From Actinomycetota bacterium (lineage in GTDB: Bacteria; Actinomycetota; Thermoleophilia; Gaiellales; Gaiellaceae): a stretch of 64,000 nucleotides of DNA. A program made the position numbers and the translations under genes. The notes below the pieces were generated by a model that had not been told where the DNA came from, ran no database searches, and saw only the letters and a program-made list of their open reading frames with translations. The stretch is taken from positions 1-64,000 of the forward strand of contig PMNA01000017.1 in the NCBI GenBank assembly GCA_003162055.1, written 5' to 3'. Below, in pieces: positions 1-9,425 of this stretch (its first letter is position 1; each line of letters starts with the position of its first letter).

Positions 1-519
1 AACGGGACCAACGGGACCAACGGTGCTCAAGGACCGACCGGCTCGACCGGAGCCACCGGAGCGACTGGCGTCACCGGAGCTACGGGCCCCGTCGGCTCCG
101 TATCGACCACCAACAACGCCGCTGGCACGGTGACGAGCACGACCTACACCGCCACCTTGGGCGGTACCCCGGGTGTAAACCCGGCCACCACGGCGGCTAT
201 CACGTCGGGCAAGGCCCTCGTGACAGTCACGGCGAACATCACAGCGGCCGGTACGCGCTCCATGGGCGTGGTGCAGGGGTTCGAGGCCTTCGCAGTCAGC
301 GGCGCTACGACCATCGCCGCGAACGATGCTCAGTCCGTGATGGTTGGCGTGACAGGAAGCTCTACCAACTCCGACACAGTCCAGAACCAGGTGAGTGCGA
401 CATACCTCGTCACGGGGCTGACTAACGGGAACAACACGTTCACGCTCAACTACAGGTCCAGCGGCGCCGATACGATCACGTATTCCAGCCGCAGCATCAT
501 CGTGATCCCGCTTCCCTAA
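1..519 (+). CDS. Collagen-like repeat protein, C-terminal part (5' truncated)
   Basis: The frame is open from base 1 and ends with TAA at 519; the ORF-track start at 130 is only an internal GTG. The first ~35 codons are Gly-X-Thr triplets (GTNGTNGAQGPTGSTGATG), a collagen-like helix typical of bacterial surface or tail-fibre proteins. About 130 residues rich in Thr, Ala, Asn and Val follow, with the look of a beta-rich C-terminal head domain. The N-terminus and any signal peptide lie outside the window. Function is not recognisable beyond a probable extracellular structural protein. Confidence 0.75.
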   Translation, partial: NGTNGTNGAQGPTGSTGATGATGVTGATGPVGSVSTTNNAAGTVTSTTYTATLGGTPGVNPATTAAITSGKALVTVTANITAAGTRSMGVVQGFEAFAVSGATTIAANDAQSVMVGVTGSSTNSDTVQNQVSATYLVTGLTNGNNTFTLNYRSSGADTITYSSRSIIVIPLP

Positions 520-767
520 CGGGAAACCACGACAGAAACGATAAAGCGGTGTCGCCGGTTGGGAGTCTTTGGCTCTAACCGCACGAATATGCGCAGCCCG
601 CGCCCTGGGATACGTCTCGCAGACGGGCTCGCCCATCTGCACGCCTCTGTTTGCCGATGAGTCGGGCCGCGTTGCCATACTTCACAGGCAATGGAGACCA
701 TCGAGAACGTCGCCGCCCCGACTCTATCCCTCTCCGGCGGCGACAACTCGGGCTGGGGAACCTCGAG
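520..767. other. Intergenic region, no gene recognised
   Basis: About 250 bases separate the collagen-like gene from the GT2 gene. An imperfect hairpin (CGGTT...AACCG near 555-582) is visible. The long minus-strand ORF here and the upstream extension of the GT2 ORF look like shadows. No recognisable promoter or RNA was found. Confidence 0.4.
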
Positions 768-1514
768 ATGACCGCTGCGGCTCTTCCCGGGCTGGCAGAG
801 CGGCGGCGCCTGGCGATCGTGCCGGCCTTCAACGAGGAGGGATCGCTCGCGGCGGTGATCGACGAGATCCGCGCCTTCGACCCCGGTTTCAAGATCGTCG
901 TCGTAGACGACGGCTCCTCCGATCGCACGAGCGAGATCGCGCTCGCCCGCGGCGTTCACGTGGCCACGCTTCCCTTCAACCTCGGCATCGGCGCCGCCGT
1001 GCAAACCGGCTATCGCTTCGCGCTGGCTAACGACTTCGATCTCGCCGTCCAGATCGATGGCGACGGGCAGCACGATCCCGCCGAGCTGCCGGCCATCCTG
1101 GCGCCCGTGCTGGCCGGGGAAGCCGATCTCGTGATCGGCTCGCGCTTCCTCGGCGAGGGAGCATTTCATTCCTCGTTCGTGCGCCGGCTCGGTATCCGCC
1201 TGTTCGCGCTGACCGTATCGGCGATCGCGCGGCAGCGCTTGACCGACACCACCTCCGGCTTCCGCGCCGTCAACCGGCGCGGGATCGCGCTCTTCGCCGC
1301 CGACTATCCGCACGACTATCCCGAAGTCGAGGCGATCGTGATGGTCGTCAAACACCGCCTGCGTTTCAAGGAGGTGCCGGTGCGGATGCGCGAGCGCAGC
1401 GCCGGGCGCTCCTCGATCACCGCGCTGCGCTCGTTCTACTACATCGTCAAGGTCTTGCTCGCACTCTTCGTCGAGCTCTTCCGCCCCGCCGACGTTCCGC
1501 AGGAGGATGCATGA
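768..1514 (+). CDS. Family 2 glycosyltransferase (dolichyl-phosphate mannose synthase-like)
   Basis: A 248-residue GT-A enzyme. An early AIVPAFNEEGS motif is followed by VVVDDGSSD and QIDGDGQHDP (the DXD-type metal/nucleotide-sugar site), then IGSRF and TTSGFRAVNR, the order seen in DPM1/GtrB-like polyprenyl-phosphate glycosyltransferases. ATG at 768 was chosen over the ORF-track start at 651 because the family motif begins about 15 residues after it. It overlaps the DUF2304 gene by 4 bases, a common pairing in polysaccharide loci. It probably transfers a sugar to a lipid carrier on the cytoplasmic face. The exact substrate cannot be told. Confidence 0.85.
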   Translation: MTAAALPGLAERRRLAIVPAFNEEGSLAAVIDEIRAFDPGFKIVVVDDGSSDRTSEIALARGVHVATLPFNLGIGAAVQTGYRFALANDFDLAVQIDGDGQHDPAELPAILAPVLAGEADLVIGSRFLGEGAFHSSFVRRLGIRLFALTVSAIARQRLTDTTSGFRAVNRRGIALFAADYPHDYPEVEAIVMVVKHRLRFKEVPVRMRERSAGRSSITALRSFYYIVKVLLALFVELFRPADVPQEDA

Positions 1515-1894
1515 CACACACGACACCACTCTCGGTCTCGATCATCGCCTCGATCGGCGCGCTCGCCATGCTGGGCGTCGTCTTCGAGCTGATCCGGCGC
1601 CGGCACCTGCGCGAGCGCTACTCGCTGATCTGGCTCCTCACCGGCGTCGTCCTGCTCGTACTGGCGGTCTGGCGCCAGGGCTTGAACACGATCGCCGGCT
1701 GGTTGGGCGTCAAGGGCTATCCACCCTCGGTCTTCTTCGCCGCGCTGCTCTTCTTCGTGCTGGTCATGCTGCTGCACTACTCGATCGTGATCTCGCGCCT
1801 GTCCGATCAGAACGCGACGTTGGCCCAGAGGCTGGCGCTATTGGAAGAGGAGCAGCGGCACCGGAGCGCACGGGGCGCCGAGAGCGAAAAGTAG
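1511..1894 (+). CDS. DUF2304 small membrane protein
   Basis: 127 residues with three hydrophobic helices (roughly 8-27, 36-53, 75-95) and a charged C-terminal coiled segment (RLALLEEEQRHR). This matches the DUF2304 family, usually encoded directly after a GT2 glycosyltransferase as here (ATGA overlap at 1511). In that context it is thought to be a membrane partner of the polyprenyl-phosphate glycosyltransferase, but its biochemical role is not established. It ends with TAG, showing that UAG is a normal stop in this genome. Confidence 0.85.
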   Translation: MTHTTPLSVSIIASIGALAMLGVVFELIRRRHLRERYSLIWLLTGVVLLVLAVWRQGLNTIAGWLGVKGYPPSVFFAALLFFVLVMLLHYSIVISRLSDQNATLAQRLALLEEEQRHRSARGAESEK

Positions 1895-1899
1895 AAGTC

Positions 1900-4269
1900 T
1901 CAAGGCCCGACGGCTTCGATCCAGTCCAGGCTCTTGCCGCAGAGTGAACGGGCGTTGGTCGGGGCGACGCTCACCAGGCGCGAGGGCTCGTCGAGACTCA
2001 GTGCCAGCGGCCCGAGCATAAACGGACCTGCGCCGCTGCCGGGCGTCAGCACCGAGCCGCTGTAACGCAAGCTCACGCTGTGGCTGCCCGCCGAGAGTCG
2101 CAGCGTGCCGAAGGGCGTCCACTGGCTCGCCTCGGTCAGAACACCGCGAAGCGAGCCGGCGCGGCGGCCGTCGATCGAGATCGTGACGGTGCGGGCGAAG
2201 GAACCGCCTAGATAGACGGTGTAGGTGCCGCTCCTGCTGAGCGTGATGCTGCCCATCAACGTGCCGTCGCTTGTGGGCGTGACCATCTGGCCGGCCGAAT
2301 AAGGGAGCCAACCGGTCGGGAGCACAACTCTCGCCAGATCGAGCAAGGCGCTGTTCGTGCGCGGCGCGGCGACGAGACTGCCACCCGCCTGCGCCGCCAC
2401 GGTCCCCAGTCGCCTGACCTCGGCGCAGGACGGAACCGCGACCGCATGCAACGAGTCACCCAGGCCGAAGTGCTCGAGCACCTGCGGAGTGGTCGGATCG
2501 GGCCGCTGCCAGAGCTCGTAGTAACGACCGCGCCAGACGAGTGCGTAGGGAGCCGGCGGCCGACTCTCGACCGGCGAGCGGCGCAGCACAAGCGAGCGAT
2601 AGACGAGCAAGTCGCTGGTGGAGAAGAGATCGAGATCGGCGTACTGCCCCTTGTCGAGCATCTTCCCGCTCGCCAGCGGAATCGGGCGAACGCGGAGCTC
2701 GGAGGCACCTTCCGCGTCCATTCCGCGCAGGAAGTGACGCACGCCGTAAGGCTGATACTCGGTCATCAGAGCCGGGCCCTGACCGGAGAAGCGGTCGCCG
2801 ATCTGCTCGAGTTCCTGCAGCTGGGCGCGCGGCGCGAGCCAGACGTCGTGGTAGGCGAGCACGTTCGACCAGAGGACACCGCCGATAATCAGCGCCCCGA
2901 GCAGCGACGCTGGGATCTTGATGTCGCGCTCGAAGGCGATCGCCGCCAGCGCCAGCGCCGTCAATACGAGCACCGGCGAGGCGGTCGCGTAAGCCTTCCC
3001 GGCCAGCCAGGGCGAGGAGACGCGCTCGAGCAGCAGCGCCACCAGCACGACGGTGACTACAAGAAGCGGCAGGCGATACTGGCGCCGGCGTAGCGCAAGC
3101 GCCACGGTCGCCGCCGCCGCCAGCGCGGCCACGGCGATCAGGAGCTCGGTGATCAGGTGATCGAACGGCCAGACACGGAAGTCGCCGCTCGGCCAGATAC
3201 CAAAGATCTGGAGCAGATTGAGCGGCCGCGGCAGGTTGCCGAGACGCTGCTCCGGCGTAAGCAGGTTCGAGGTCGTGAGATGGAGGAAGGCGCGCACGAT
3301 CACGATCGTCGGTAGTGAAAGCAGCGCGGTGATACCGACACCTCCGAGCAAAGAGAGCGTCAGGCGCCTGGCTCGTAGCCGAGCAACGAAGACGAACGCG
3401 GGCAGTGCAAGCGGCAGCAACCAAAGGCCGGCGCTCACGTTGAGCGCGGCGAACAGCGCGGCGCAGACGAACGAGAACGGGAGCAGGCGCCGGACCGAGC
3501 GAAGCTCTTCGGCGGCGGTCGGGGCGAAGGCGGCGGCGACCACGACCAGGAAGGTGGCGACTAGCTCCTTCAGCCCTCCCCAGAGCGAGTAGCCGTATAT
3601 GAGCGCCGCCTGGGCAGCGACGAAGGCGACGAGCGCGCGCAACCGACATGAGCGGACGAGCGGCGTCAGAAGCGCCGCGAGCGCGAGCGCGAGCATGGCC
3701 GCGAAGAAGGCGATGCAGGGCTGGTAGAGCCAGGCCGGGTCTGTACCGACCAGGTGAGTACCGATGCCCAGGGGAAGGAAGGCTCCGAGCGGGTAGCCGT
3801 CAGGGATGTTGACCGCCAGCGCCGCCCGGTAGCTCGAGGGCGCGAGTCCGGCCAGGCTGCGTCCGTGTTGCATCACGCGATCGGTGAAGGCGAGGAAGGT
3901 CGCTGTGTCGTCGAGCTTGATGAAGCCGGCAAAGGTCGCCTGCCCCGAGAGCACGACGGGCGCCGCGTAGACGGCGTAGACAGCCAGTGCCGAGAGCGCA
4001 AGCGAGGGATCGCCTCGGCGCGGCCGCCAGGGAAGCGCGAGCCCGAGCCCGGCGACGGCGAGCGTTACGACGAGCGGAATAGCTAACGAAGCCGTGCGCG
4101 CCGAGGCGGTTGCCAGGCTCGCGGCCACGATCATCACGGCGGCGCCGCCCGGGAGAAGCAACACCGCGGGAATTCGATATCCGCTCGCGCTGCGCAAAAG
4201 CAGGCCGCAACCGAGCGCGAGCACGCTCAACAGCAGCGGAAAGAGGACCCAGGCAACGACGAGGATCAT
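1900..4269 (-). CDS. Large multi-pass membrane protein, GT-C glycosyltransferase-like
   Basis: About 789 residues. The first ~480 contain many hydrophobic helices in the pattern of GT-C fold enzymes or their structural relatives. After the last helix a soluble C-terminal region of ~300 residues carries a beta-rich stretch (GSITLSRSGTYTVYLGG) resembling a carbohydrate-binding or Ig-like module. ATG at 4269 was chosen because AAGG lies five bases upstream and the first helix starts immediately; the ORF track begins 16 codons earlier. It converges on the DUF2304 gene with a 5-base gap. It may add sugars to lipid-linked glycans outside the membrane; no catalytic residue was identified. Confidence 0.7.
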   Translation of the reverse strand: MILVVAWVLFPLLLSVLALGCGLLLRSASGYRIPAVLLLPGGAAVMIVAASLATASARTASLAIPLVVTLAVAGLGLALPWRPRRGDPSLALSALAVYAVYAAPVVLSGQATFAGFIKLDDTATFLAFTDRVMQHGRSLAGLAPSSYRAALAVNIPDGYPLGAFLPLGIGTHLVGTDPAWLYQPCIAFFAAMLALALAALLTPLVRSCRLRALVAFVAAQAALIYGYSLWGGLKELVATFLVVVAAAFAPTAAEELRSVRRLLPFSFVCAALFAALNVSAGLWLLPLALPAFVFVARLRARRLTLSLLGGVGITALLSLPTIVIVRAFLHLTTSNLLTPEQRLGNLPRPLNLLQIFGIWPSGDFRVWPFDHLITELLIAVAALAAAATVALALRRRQYRLPLLVVTVVLVALLLERVSSPWLAGKAYATASPVLVLTALALAAIAFERDIKIPASLLGALIIGGVLWSNVLAYHDVWLAPRAQLQELEQIGDRFSGQGPALMTEYQPYGVRHFLRGMDAEGASELRVRPIPLASGKMLDKGQYADLDLFSTSDLLVYRSLVLRRSPVESRPPAPYALVWRGRYYELWQRPDPTTPQVLEHFGLGDSLHAVAVPSCAEVRRLGTVAAQAGGSLVAAPRTNSALLDLARVVLPTGWLPYSAGQMVTPTSDGTLMGSITLSRSGTYTVYLGGSFARTVTISIDGRRAGSLRGVLTEASQWTPFGTLRLSAGSHSVSLRYSGSVLTPGSGAGPFMLGPLALSLDEPSRLVSVAPTNARSLCGKSLDWIEAVGP

Positions 4270-4367
4270 CAGCGCCTTAGTCTGACACGCGGCGCGGAGC
4301 GCAATCTCCGCGGTCAACTGCAGGCCGAAGTCCGCGGAGAGGACACTATGCTGCGCCTCGTGAAACT

Positions 4368-5357
4368 ATGCGGGACTCGTTTCCGAATGAAAGCCCGACT
4401 TTGAAGAGAGTCTTGAGAAAGCTCGCCGGCTCGTTCTGGGTGCGCGTGGTCGTAAGCGCCGGGTTACTCGCGCTGGTTGCCACGCGCATCGATTTCTCCA
4501 ACGCCCTACACAGTCTCGCCGAGGGTGAGTGGGCCTGGTTCGCGCTCGCCGTGCTCGCTCTGCTTCTCGCCTCCGCGCTCGCCTCGTTTCGCTGGCACCT
4601 CTATTTACAGGCGTGCGACGTCGATCGCTCCTGGCGCCGTGCCCTGAGCGCCTACTTCCTGGGCGTCTTCACGAGCAACTTCTTGCCCAGCCAGGTCGGT
4701 GGTGACGTCCTACGCGCACTCGTGGTCGGGCGCCAGGGCACGCGTGTGCGCTCCTTCGCGACCGTGGTGATCGACCGAGCCTCAGCTCTCGTCTGCTTGA
4801 TCGCGGTCGCCTGGGCCTTCGTGGCCGCCGACCCCGGCGCCGTGCCTCGCTCTCTCCTGCTCGCGCTCGCCATCGTCAGCGCCCTGTTTATGGTTTTCGT
4901 GTCCGCGGTGCTGGGTGCGGACAAAGCGAGCAGCCGACTGCGACGATTTCTCCCCGCTCGACTCCAACCCGCGACCGCCGAGACGCTCGTAGCCGTGCGG
5001 GCCTCGTTTAGGGGCGCTGTGCTGGCGAAAACGCTTCTGCTCGGGGTCGTCTTCCAGGCGCTCGGCGTGGCCGCCGCCTGGTCGATCGGGCACTCGATCG
5101 GGCTCCCTATCGCAACCTCGGCGCTCGTCACCTCTCTGCCGCTCGTCGTCCTGCTCTCGTTCCTCCCTTTCTCGATCGGCGGGCTAGGGATCCGCGAAGG
5201 AGGCTTCGTTCTTCTGCTTGGTCGGGCGGGGGTCGGCGCTACCGATGCGGCCGTCTTCTCGCTGCTCAACGGCTTCGCATTCGCCCTTGCGAGCCTGCCT
5301 GGATCAATTGCGCTTCTGCGCGGCGAAATGCCGCGTAAGACTCCCTCCTCCACGTGA
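4368..5357 (+). CDS. Lysylphosphatidylglycerol synthase TM-region / flippase-like protein (YbhN/AglD family)
   Basis: 329 residues with about eight hydrophobic segments and the family features FLGVFTSNFLPSQVGGDVLRA near residue 103 and FLPFSIGGLGIREGGF near residue 270. These Gly-rich motifs mark the UPF0104/LPG_synthase_TM family. Members without the catalytic aminoacyl-transferase domain, like this one, sit in glycolipid and polysaccharide loci and are thought to move or modify lipid-linked intermediates. It is divergent from the large membrane protein at 1900-4269, with about 100 bases between the starts. A paralogue lies at 60238-61311. Confidence 0.85.
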   Translation: MRDSFPNESPTLKRVLRKLAGSFWVRVVVSAGLLALVATRIDFSNALHSLAEGEWAWFALAVLALLLASALASFRWHLYLQACDVDRSWRRALSAYFLGVFTSNFLPSQVGGDVLRALVVGRQGTRVRSFATVVIDRASALVCLIAVAWAFVAADPGAVPRSLLLALAIVSALFMVFVSAVLGADKASSRLRRFLPARLQPATAETLVAVRASFRGAVLAKTLLLGVVFQALGVAAAWSIGHSIGLPIATSALVTSLPLVVLLSFLPFSIGGLGIREGGFVLLLGRAGVGATDAAVFSLLNGFAFALASLPGSIALLRGEMPRKTPSST

Positions 5358-5370
5358 CGAAGCGAGCGCC

Positions 5371-6135
5371 TCAGGCCAGTGCGCTAGCCGTGCGCTGTAG
5401 GCGCTGAAGGTATTCGTTACACCTATCGATTGCCGGGTTACTGCAGGCATAGAAGTGGTAGAGAGAGATCGATCTGGCTAGCCCGAAGACGCGACAGTCG
5501 ATCTGTCCGAAGAAGAACCTCAGGACGTCTCGAATCTCGCCGGCAGTGTTCACGTGCTCGTGCCTCATCAATAGGCCGTAATCGAGACCGTGCTTGAGCC
5601 TGAACTCGAGGCCCGTGGTAAGACGCCACCCCAGCGCCCAGAGGGGCGTACCCTCGCTGGGTATCGCAGCGCGAAAACCGCCAGTCAGAGAGAGCCGCAA
5701 TCCGAGGCGCGCGACGACCTCGGGGAGGTTGCAGATGTGCTCCAGCGTCGCCACGGACGTGATGCGATCGTAGATCGCTTGATCAGGAACCTGCGATATA
5801 TCCGACCAAGCGTTACGGATTCTCGGCAAGGATGGAGAGCCCGAGTAGAGATCGACGAATGGTTCGACAATGTCGTAAGGACCCACATCGGGCTCGTAAG
5901 GAAGCTGGTTCAGCGTCCCGGCCCCTATCTCCAGAGTCGACCTCCGTTCGTCGGGCCGAGCGAGCACGTCTCGGGCAACCTGCCGGTGCATCCAGGATTC
6001 CATCCTTTGTGCAGCCGAAGAAGCTCGCGTATCGCCCTCGCGATTGGACCGGTACTGCTCTGCATAGATGGTCGCGATCCGATCTGGAAGCGGGGGGCGA
6101 GTTTTCGGGTACTGCTCGAACACAGAATCAATCAC
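5371..6135 (-). CDS. Class I SAM-dependent methyltransferase-like protein
   Basis: 254 residues. LEIGAGTLNQ (near residue 68) is a SAM-binding motif I, DIVEP a motif II acidic strand and ITSVATLEHICNLP a post-I/IV segment of the family. The C-terminal half, with FRLKHGLDYGLLMRHEHVNT, is not family-typical and may bind the acceptor. Start GTG 6135 follows the ORF track; GTG 6123 has the better AAAGGTGATT spacing. Base composition is slightly less GC-rich than its neighbours, and it sits beside polysaccharide genes, so a sugar or lipid methyltransferase obtained by transfer is possible. The substrate is unknown. Confidence 0.65.
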   Translation of the reverse strand: MIDSVFEQYPKTRPPLPDRIATIYAEQYRSNREGDTRASSAAQRMESWMHRQVARDVLARPDERRSTLEIGAGTLNQLPYEPDVGPYDIVEPFVDLYSGSPSLPRIRNAWSDISQVPDQAIYDRITSVATLEHICNLPEVVARLGLRLSLTGGFRAAIPSEGTPLWALGWRLTTGLEFRLKHGLDYGLLMRHEHVNTAGEIRDVLRFFFGQIDCRVFGLARSISLYHFYACSNPAIDRCNEYLQRLQRTASALA

Positions 6136-6338
6136 CTTTGCGTAGAGCTCTACTCACGCGCCTTTCTTCAACCCTCGAGAGAACGGCTGAGAAGAGGCCT
6201 CGTAGGAGAACGATACTTCCCCGACCTCGCTCCCACTGGATCGTCGAGGGCAATCCGGAACTGGGTGACCATGAGCCCATCCGCGCCATGTGACCGCTTG
6301 TGCCAAGTCGCGCGCACCTCCGCGCTGGCTCTCACTCC

Positions 6339-7397
6339 TCAGCTAACCGGCTTGAGAAGCCGAGCCTTGACCGCTGCCAGAGCTTGGGCCGCGACGGGGT
6401 TGTAGACCTCGATCTGGTAGTCAGAGCCGGCGAAGGCAGCGTAGACGCTCGTGGGCTTCGCCTTGGTGTAGAAGGCTTGTGCCCCGGCCAGCGTCACTCG
6501 CGTCGCTCCGGCTTGCCTGCCCGCTGACTTCGTCGTGGCGAACGCCTTCGCCACCGGGTACGTACCGATGGTCGGGTAGGCGCCGCTGGCCCCAACCGCA
6601 ACTCCCTTCGGCAGATAGCGCAGGTAGACGTTTCCGTTCGGACTGCGCGTGTACTCGTAAGTCACGCCGGCCCGTGGGCCGATCCAGTAAACCGGCGACG
6701 AGAGAGTCGCCACCTTCCGCTTCAGAGCCGCGAGCGTGAGCCCCAGGCGCTCGCCCTGTGCGATCGGAAGCGCGCGGCCGGCCTTTACGAGCGAAGCGGC
6801 GCGACCGAGCGTTGGATCGTAGACCTCGATCTGATAGTCGAGGCCCGGCTGCGCGAGGTAGACGTTTCGCGGCAGGGCGCCGCTGATGAAGGCAGCCGGC
6901 CCGCCGGTACCGGTCGCAAGTTGGATCCAGCCGCTTTTCTTGCCGAGCGCGACCGTGCTCGCGTAAGCGTTATTCCTCGGGTAAGTGCCAACCGTCAGAG
7001 TTTTGGCCGTGTCCGCCTTCATCTGGCCGGTGAGATAGCGAACGTACACCTGCCCGTTCGAGCGCTGCTCGACCGAATAGCGCGCTCCCGGCTCAGGCCC
7101 GACCCAGTAGACCGGACGGCCGATTGAGGCGATCAGCGTCTGTAGGCCCTGCTCCGAAACGACTTTCGTCGTCGCTTTGCTCGACTTCGAGGACTTGCCG
7201 CTGTGATCGGTGATCAGCCAGGTTACGGCGCCGGCAAGCAGCGCGAGCACGACCACCGCCAGCAGGCGGAGAAGGGGACGCCGGTTCGGCCTCGCAGGCG
7301 GGCGAGGAGGACGCCCCGCCGGAGCGGGCGCGGGAGGTGGAGCCGGAATGAATCTTCTGTCGTCGCCTGATTCCACGTTGGTCTCAAAGTTTTTCAC
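6339..7397 (-). CDS. Membrane-anchored protein with two tandem extracytoplasmic repeats
   Basis: 352 residues from GTG 7397, chosen for AGGAAAAC just upstream; the ORF track starts at TTG 7424. A Pro/Arg-rich cytoplasmic head is followed by one transmembrane helix (LLRLLAVVVLALLAGAVTWLI) and a Ser/Lys linker. Two copies of a ~115-residue module follow, each with YW(V/I)GP near its start, VY(V/L)RYL and T(V/I)GTYP in the middle and DYQIEVY(D/N)P at its end. I do not recognise the module. A surface-exposed or cell-wall sensing/structural role is inference from topology alone. Confidence 0.7.
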   Translation of the reverse strand: MKNFETNVESGDDRRFIPAPPPAPAPAGRPPRPPARPNRRPLLRLLAVVVLALLAGAVTWLITDHSGKSSKSSKATTKVVSEQGLQTLIASIGRPVYWVGPEPGARYSVEQRSNGQVYVRYLTGQMKADTAKTLTVGTYPRNNAYASTVALGKKSGWIQLATGTGGPAAFISGALPRNVYLAQPGLDYQIEVYDPTLGRAASLVKAGRALPIAQGERLGLTLAALKRKVATLSSPVYWIGPRAGVTYEYTRSPNGNVYLRYLPKGVAVGASGAYPTIGTYPVAKAFATTKSAGRQAGATRVTLAGAQAFYTKAKPTSVYAAFAGSDYQIEVYNPVAAQALAAVKARLLKPVS

Positions 7398-7748
7398 GTT
7401 TTCCTGGGAATATCCTGCGCTCAATGAGTATGCGCGGGAGTCGGAGCCGTGTCGATGGCAGCCGTCTCACGCTCTACAACTCCGATCGGGCAGGCCCGCC
7501 GCACGGCTAACGCTACAGCGTTCTTCGATCGGCAGGCGTTCGTGCGACTTGAATACGGGCCCGAACCTCGCCGGATCGGGATACGGGCCGGCAACGGATC
7601 GCGTGTCTCGAGCGTTCTCGGGCCGGTAGGGGCATCCCCCGAACGGGCTAGGGCTTTCCCGGTCGAAGTAGGGCGAATAGGTTCGCTGTGAGTAGGCAGA
7701 GAGAGCGTCTTACCGCCCGATTCCAGGCTCTTCCGGGCGATCTCCGTA
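7398..7748. other. Intergenic region upstream of the subtilase
   Basis: About 350 bases. The 80-codon plus-strand ORF at 7449-7691 has biased Arg/Ala composition, no recognisable motif and no good ribosome site, so it is left out. A GC-rich inverted repeat (CCCG...CGGG near 7718-7740) lies just ahead of the subtilase start. No riboswitch or promoter could be assigned. Confidence 0.35.
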
Positions 7749-9305
7749 GTGATGCTCGCGGTACTCCGCTCATTTGCCCTGTTCCTCGCCGTCCTTCCGG
7801 TGGTCGGCTCCGTCGGTCAGGCCGCCGCCTCCCCGCCTGCTCGGACAACGGCCACGACGACGCGCCTGCTTGTCCAGTTCGACGAGCATGCGAGCGCGAC
7901 CGCGCAGAACGCTGCTCTCGTTCGCGTTGGAGCGCGGCGACTGGGCAGCATCGGCCAGCTCGGGATAGCCGTCGCCGGCGTTCCGGCGCGAGCGGAGAAG
8001 GCAGCCGTCCGTAGGCTCGGCGAGTCGCCGATCGTCGCCTACGTCGAAAGAGACGGGCGCGCCCAGGCCAACGAAGTCAGCACCAGCGATCCTTATCTCG
8101 ATTCGACTTCCTGGCAGCTTGAGAACCTGAACCTTCCCGACGCCTGGTCGCTCAGCACCGGCAGCGCGAGCACCGTCATCGCCGTTCTCGACAGCGGCGT
8201 CGACCGCAGGCAAGAGGATCTCGGCGCGTTCGTGCCCGGGCACGACTTCGTCGACGGAGGCGTAAACACCTCGGACGGCAACGGGCACGGGACGGCCGTC
8301 ACCGGCGTGGTCGCCGCCCAGGGCGGGAACGGCAAGGGCATCACCGGCGTCTGCTGGAAGTGCAGAATCATGCCGGTCAAGGTGCTCGGCGCCGACAACT
8401 CCGGCAGCTGGAGCGACGTTGCCTCCGGCGTTATCTGGGCGACCACGCACGGCGCCCGGGTGATCAACATGTCGCTCGGGTTGCCCAAGGGGTCGCGCGC
8501 GATCGCCGCCGCCGTGAGCTACGCAATCAAGCACAACGTGGTCGTCGTCGCCTCCTCCGGAAACGAGAACTCCACCAAGCCCGACTACCCGGCCGCATAT
8601 CCAGGCGTGCTCTCCGTCGGCGCCGTGGACGAGACGAGCACGCGCTACTCGACTTCCAACCACAACGTCCGCTACGGCAAGTGGGGCTCGAACTACGGCT
8701 CCTGGGTCGACGTCGACGCGCCCGGCTGTGTCAACTCGACCTGGCCCGCAAGCCCTTCTCATCCGAGCGGCAACTACACCTACTTTTGCGGCACGTCGGC
8801 TTCCGCTCCCTTCGTCGCCGGCCTGGCCGGGCTGGCGCTGTCCTACGCTCCCACGGCTTCGGCCACCCAGGTCGTAGACGCGATCGAGTCGACCGCTCGC
8901 CAGACGACGGACAAGAACTCCGCTCACGGCCTGATCGACGCGAAGGCGGCGCTCGAGGCACTTGCGTCGCCGCCTCCGACCTCGACGACCTCCTCTCCTA
9001 TCGCCACTGCCGCCAAGATCTCCGCGCGACTGACCAAGAAGGCTTTCGCTCGTTTGCAGGCGCCGAAGGTGAAGCTCGTCTATAGCTTCTCCTCACCCAG
9101 CGCGAGCTTCACGTACCGGCTCGAGCGGAAAAGCGGATCGAGTTGGCAACTGGTACGCAACGTCAAGCGCGACGGCGATTTCCGCGGCTCGCACAGCCTG
9201 ACGGTGAAGCAGTTGTTCGGCAACGCGACAGTCGCGACCGGCCACTATCGAGTAGCACTCTCGGCCGAGGCGAGCCACTCGCTGCTCGGGTTCCAGGCGA
9301 AGTAG
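7749..9305 (+). CDS. Secreted subtilisin-like serine protease (peptidase S8) with inhibitor I9 propeptide
   Basis: 518 residues. A signal peptide (MMLAVLRSFALFLAVLPVVG) precedes an I9-type propeptide (~38-104). The catalytic domain carries Asp148 (VIAVLDSGVD), His180 (NGHGTAVTG), oxyanion Asn272 (SSGNEN) and Ser350 (FCGTSASAPF), so the triad is complete. After ~410 comes a Pro/Ser/Thr linker and a ~100-residue beta-rich C-terminal domain. That domain resembles the C-terminus of the frameshifted secreted protein at 52024-53501. Start is GTG 7749 or ATG 7752. Exported; the target is unknown. Confidence 0.93.
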   Translation: MMLAVLRSFALFLAVLPVVGSVGQAAASPPARTTATTTRLLVQFDEHASATAQNAALVRVGARRLGSIGQLGIAVAGVPARAEKAAVRRLGESPIVAYVERDGRAQANEVSTSDPYLDSTSWQLENLNLPDAWSLSTGSASTVIAVLDSGVDRRQEDLGAFVPGHDFVDGGVNTSDGNGHGTAVTGVVAAQGGNGKGITGVCWKCRIMPVKVLGADNSGSWSDVASGVIWATTHGARVINMSLGLPKGSRAIAAAVSYAIKHNVVVVASSGNENSTKPDYPAAYPGVLSVGAVDETSTRYSTSNHNVRYGKWGSNYGSWVDVDAPGCVNSTWPASPSHPSGNYTYFCGTSASAPFVAGLAGLALSYAPTASATQVVDAIESTARQTTDKNSAHGLIDAKAALEALASPPPTSTTSSPIATAAKISARLTKKAFARLQAPKVKLVYSFSSPSASFTYRLERKSGSSWQLVRNVKRDGDFRGSHSLTVKQLFGNATVATGHYRVALSAEASHSLLGFQAK

Positions 9306-9425
9306 CGGACAGCCGCGCCGCTCGAATTCTCCGCAGAGATCGTCGTAGAAGAGAGCGCTGGGCTAGTTAACGAATAGCTGGAAAGAGCTCCGGCCTAGTC
9401 CCGACCGGGGCTTTTCTCTGCGCAG

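Noticed and set aside
516-1529. 337-codon minus-strand ORF opposite the GT2 gene
   Set aside because: Arg/Glu/Gly-rich shadow without ribosome site; the plus-strand GT2 protein has clear motifs.
7449-7691. 80-codon ORF before the subtilase
   Set aside because: No ribosome site, motif or typical codon pattern.
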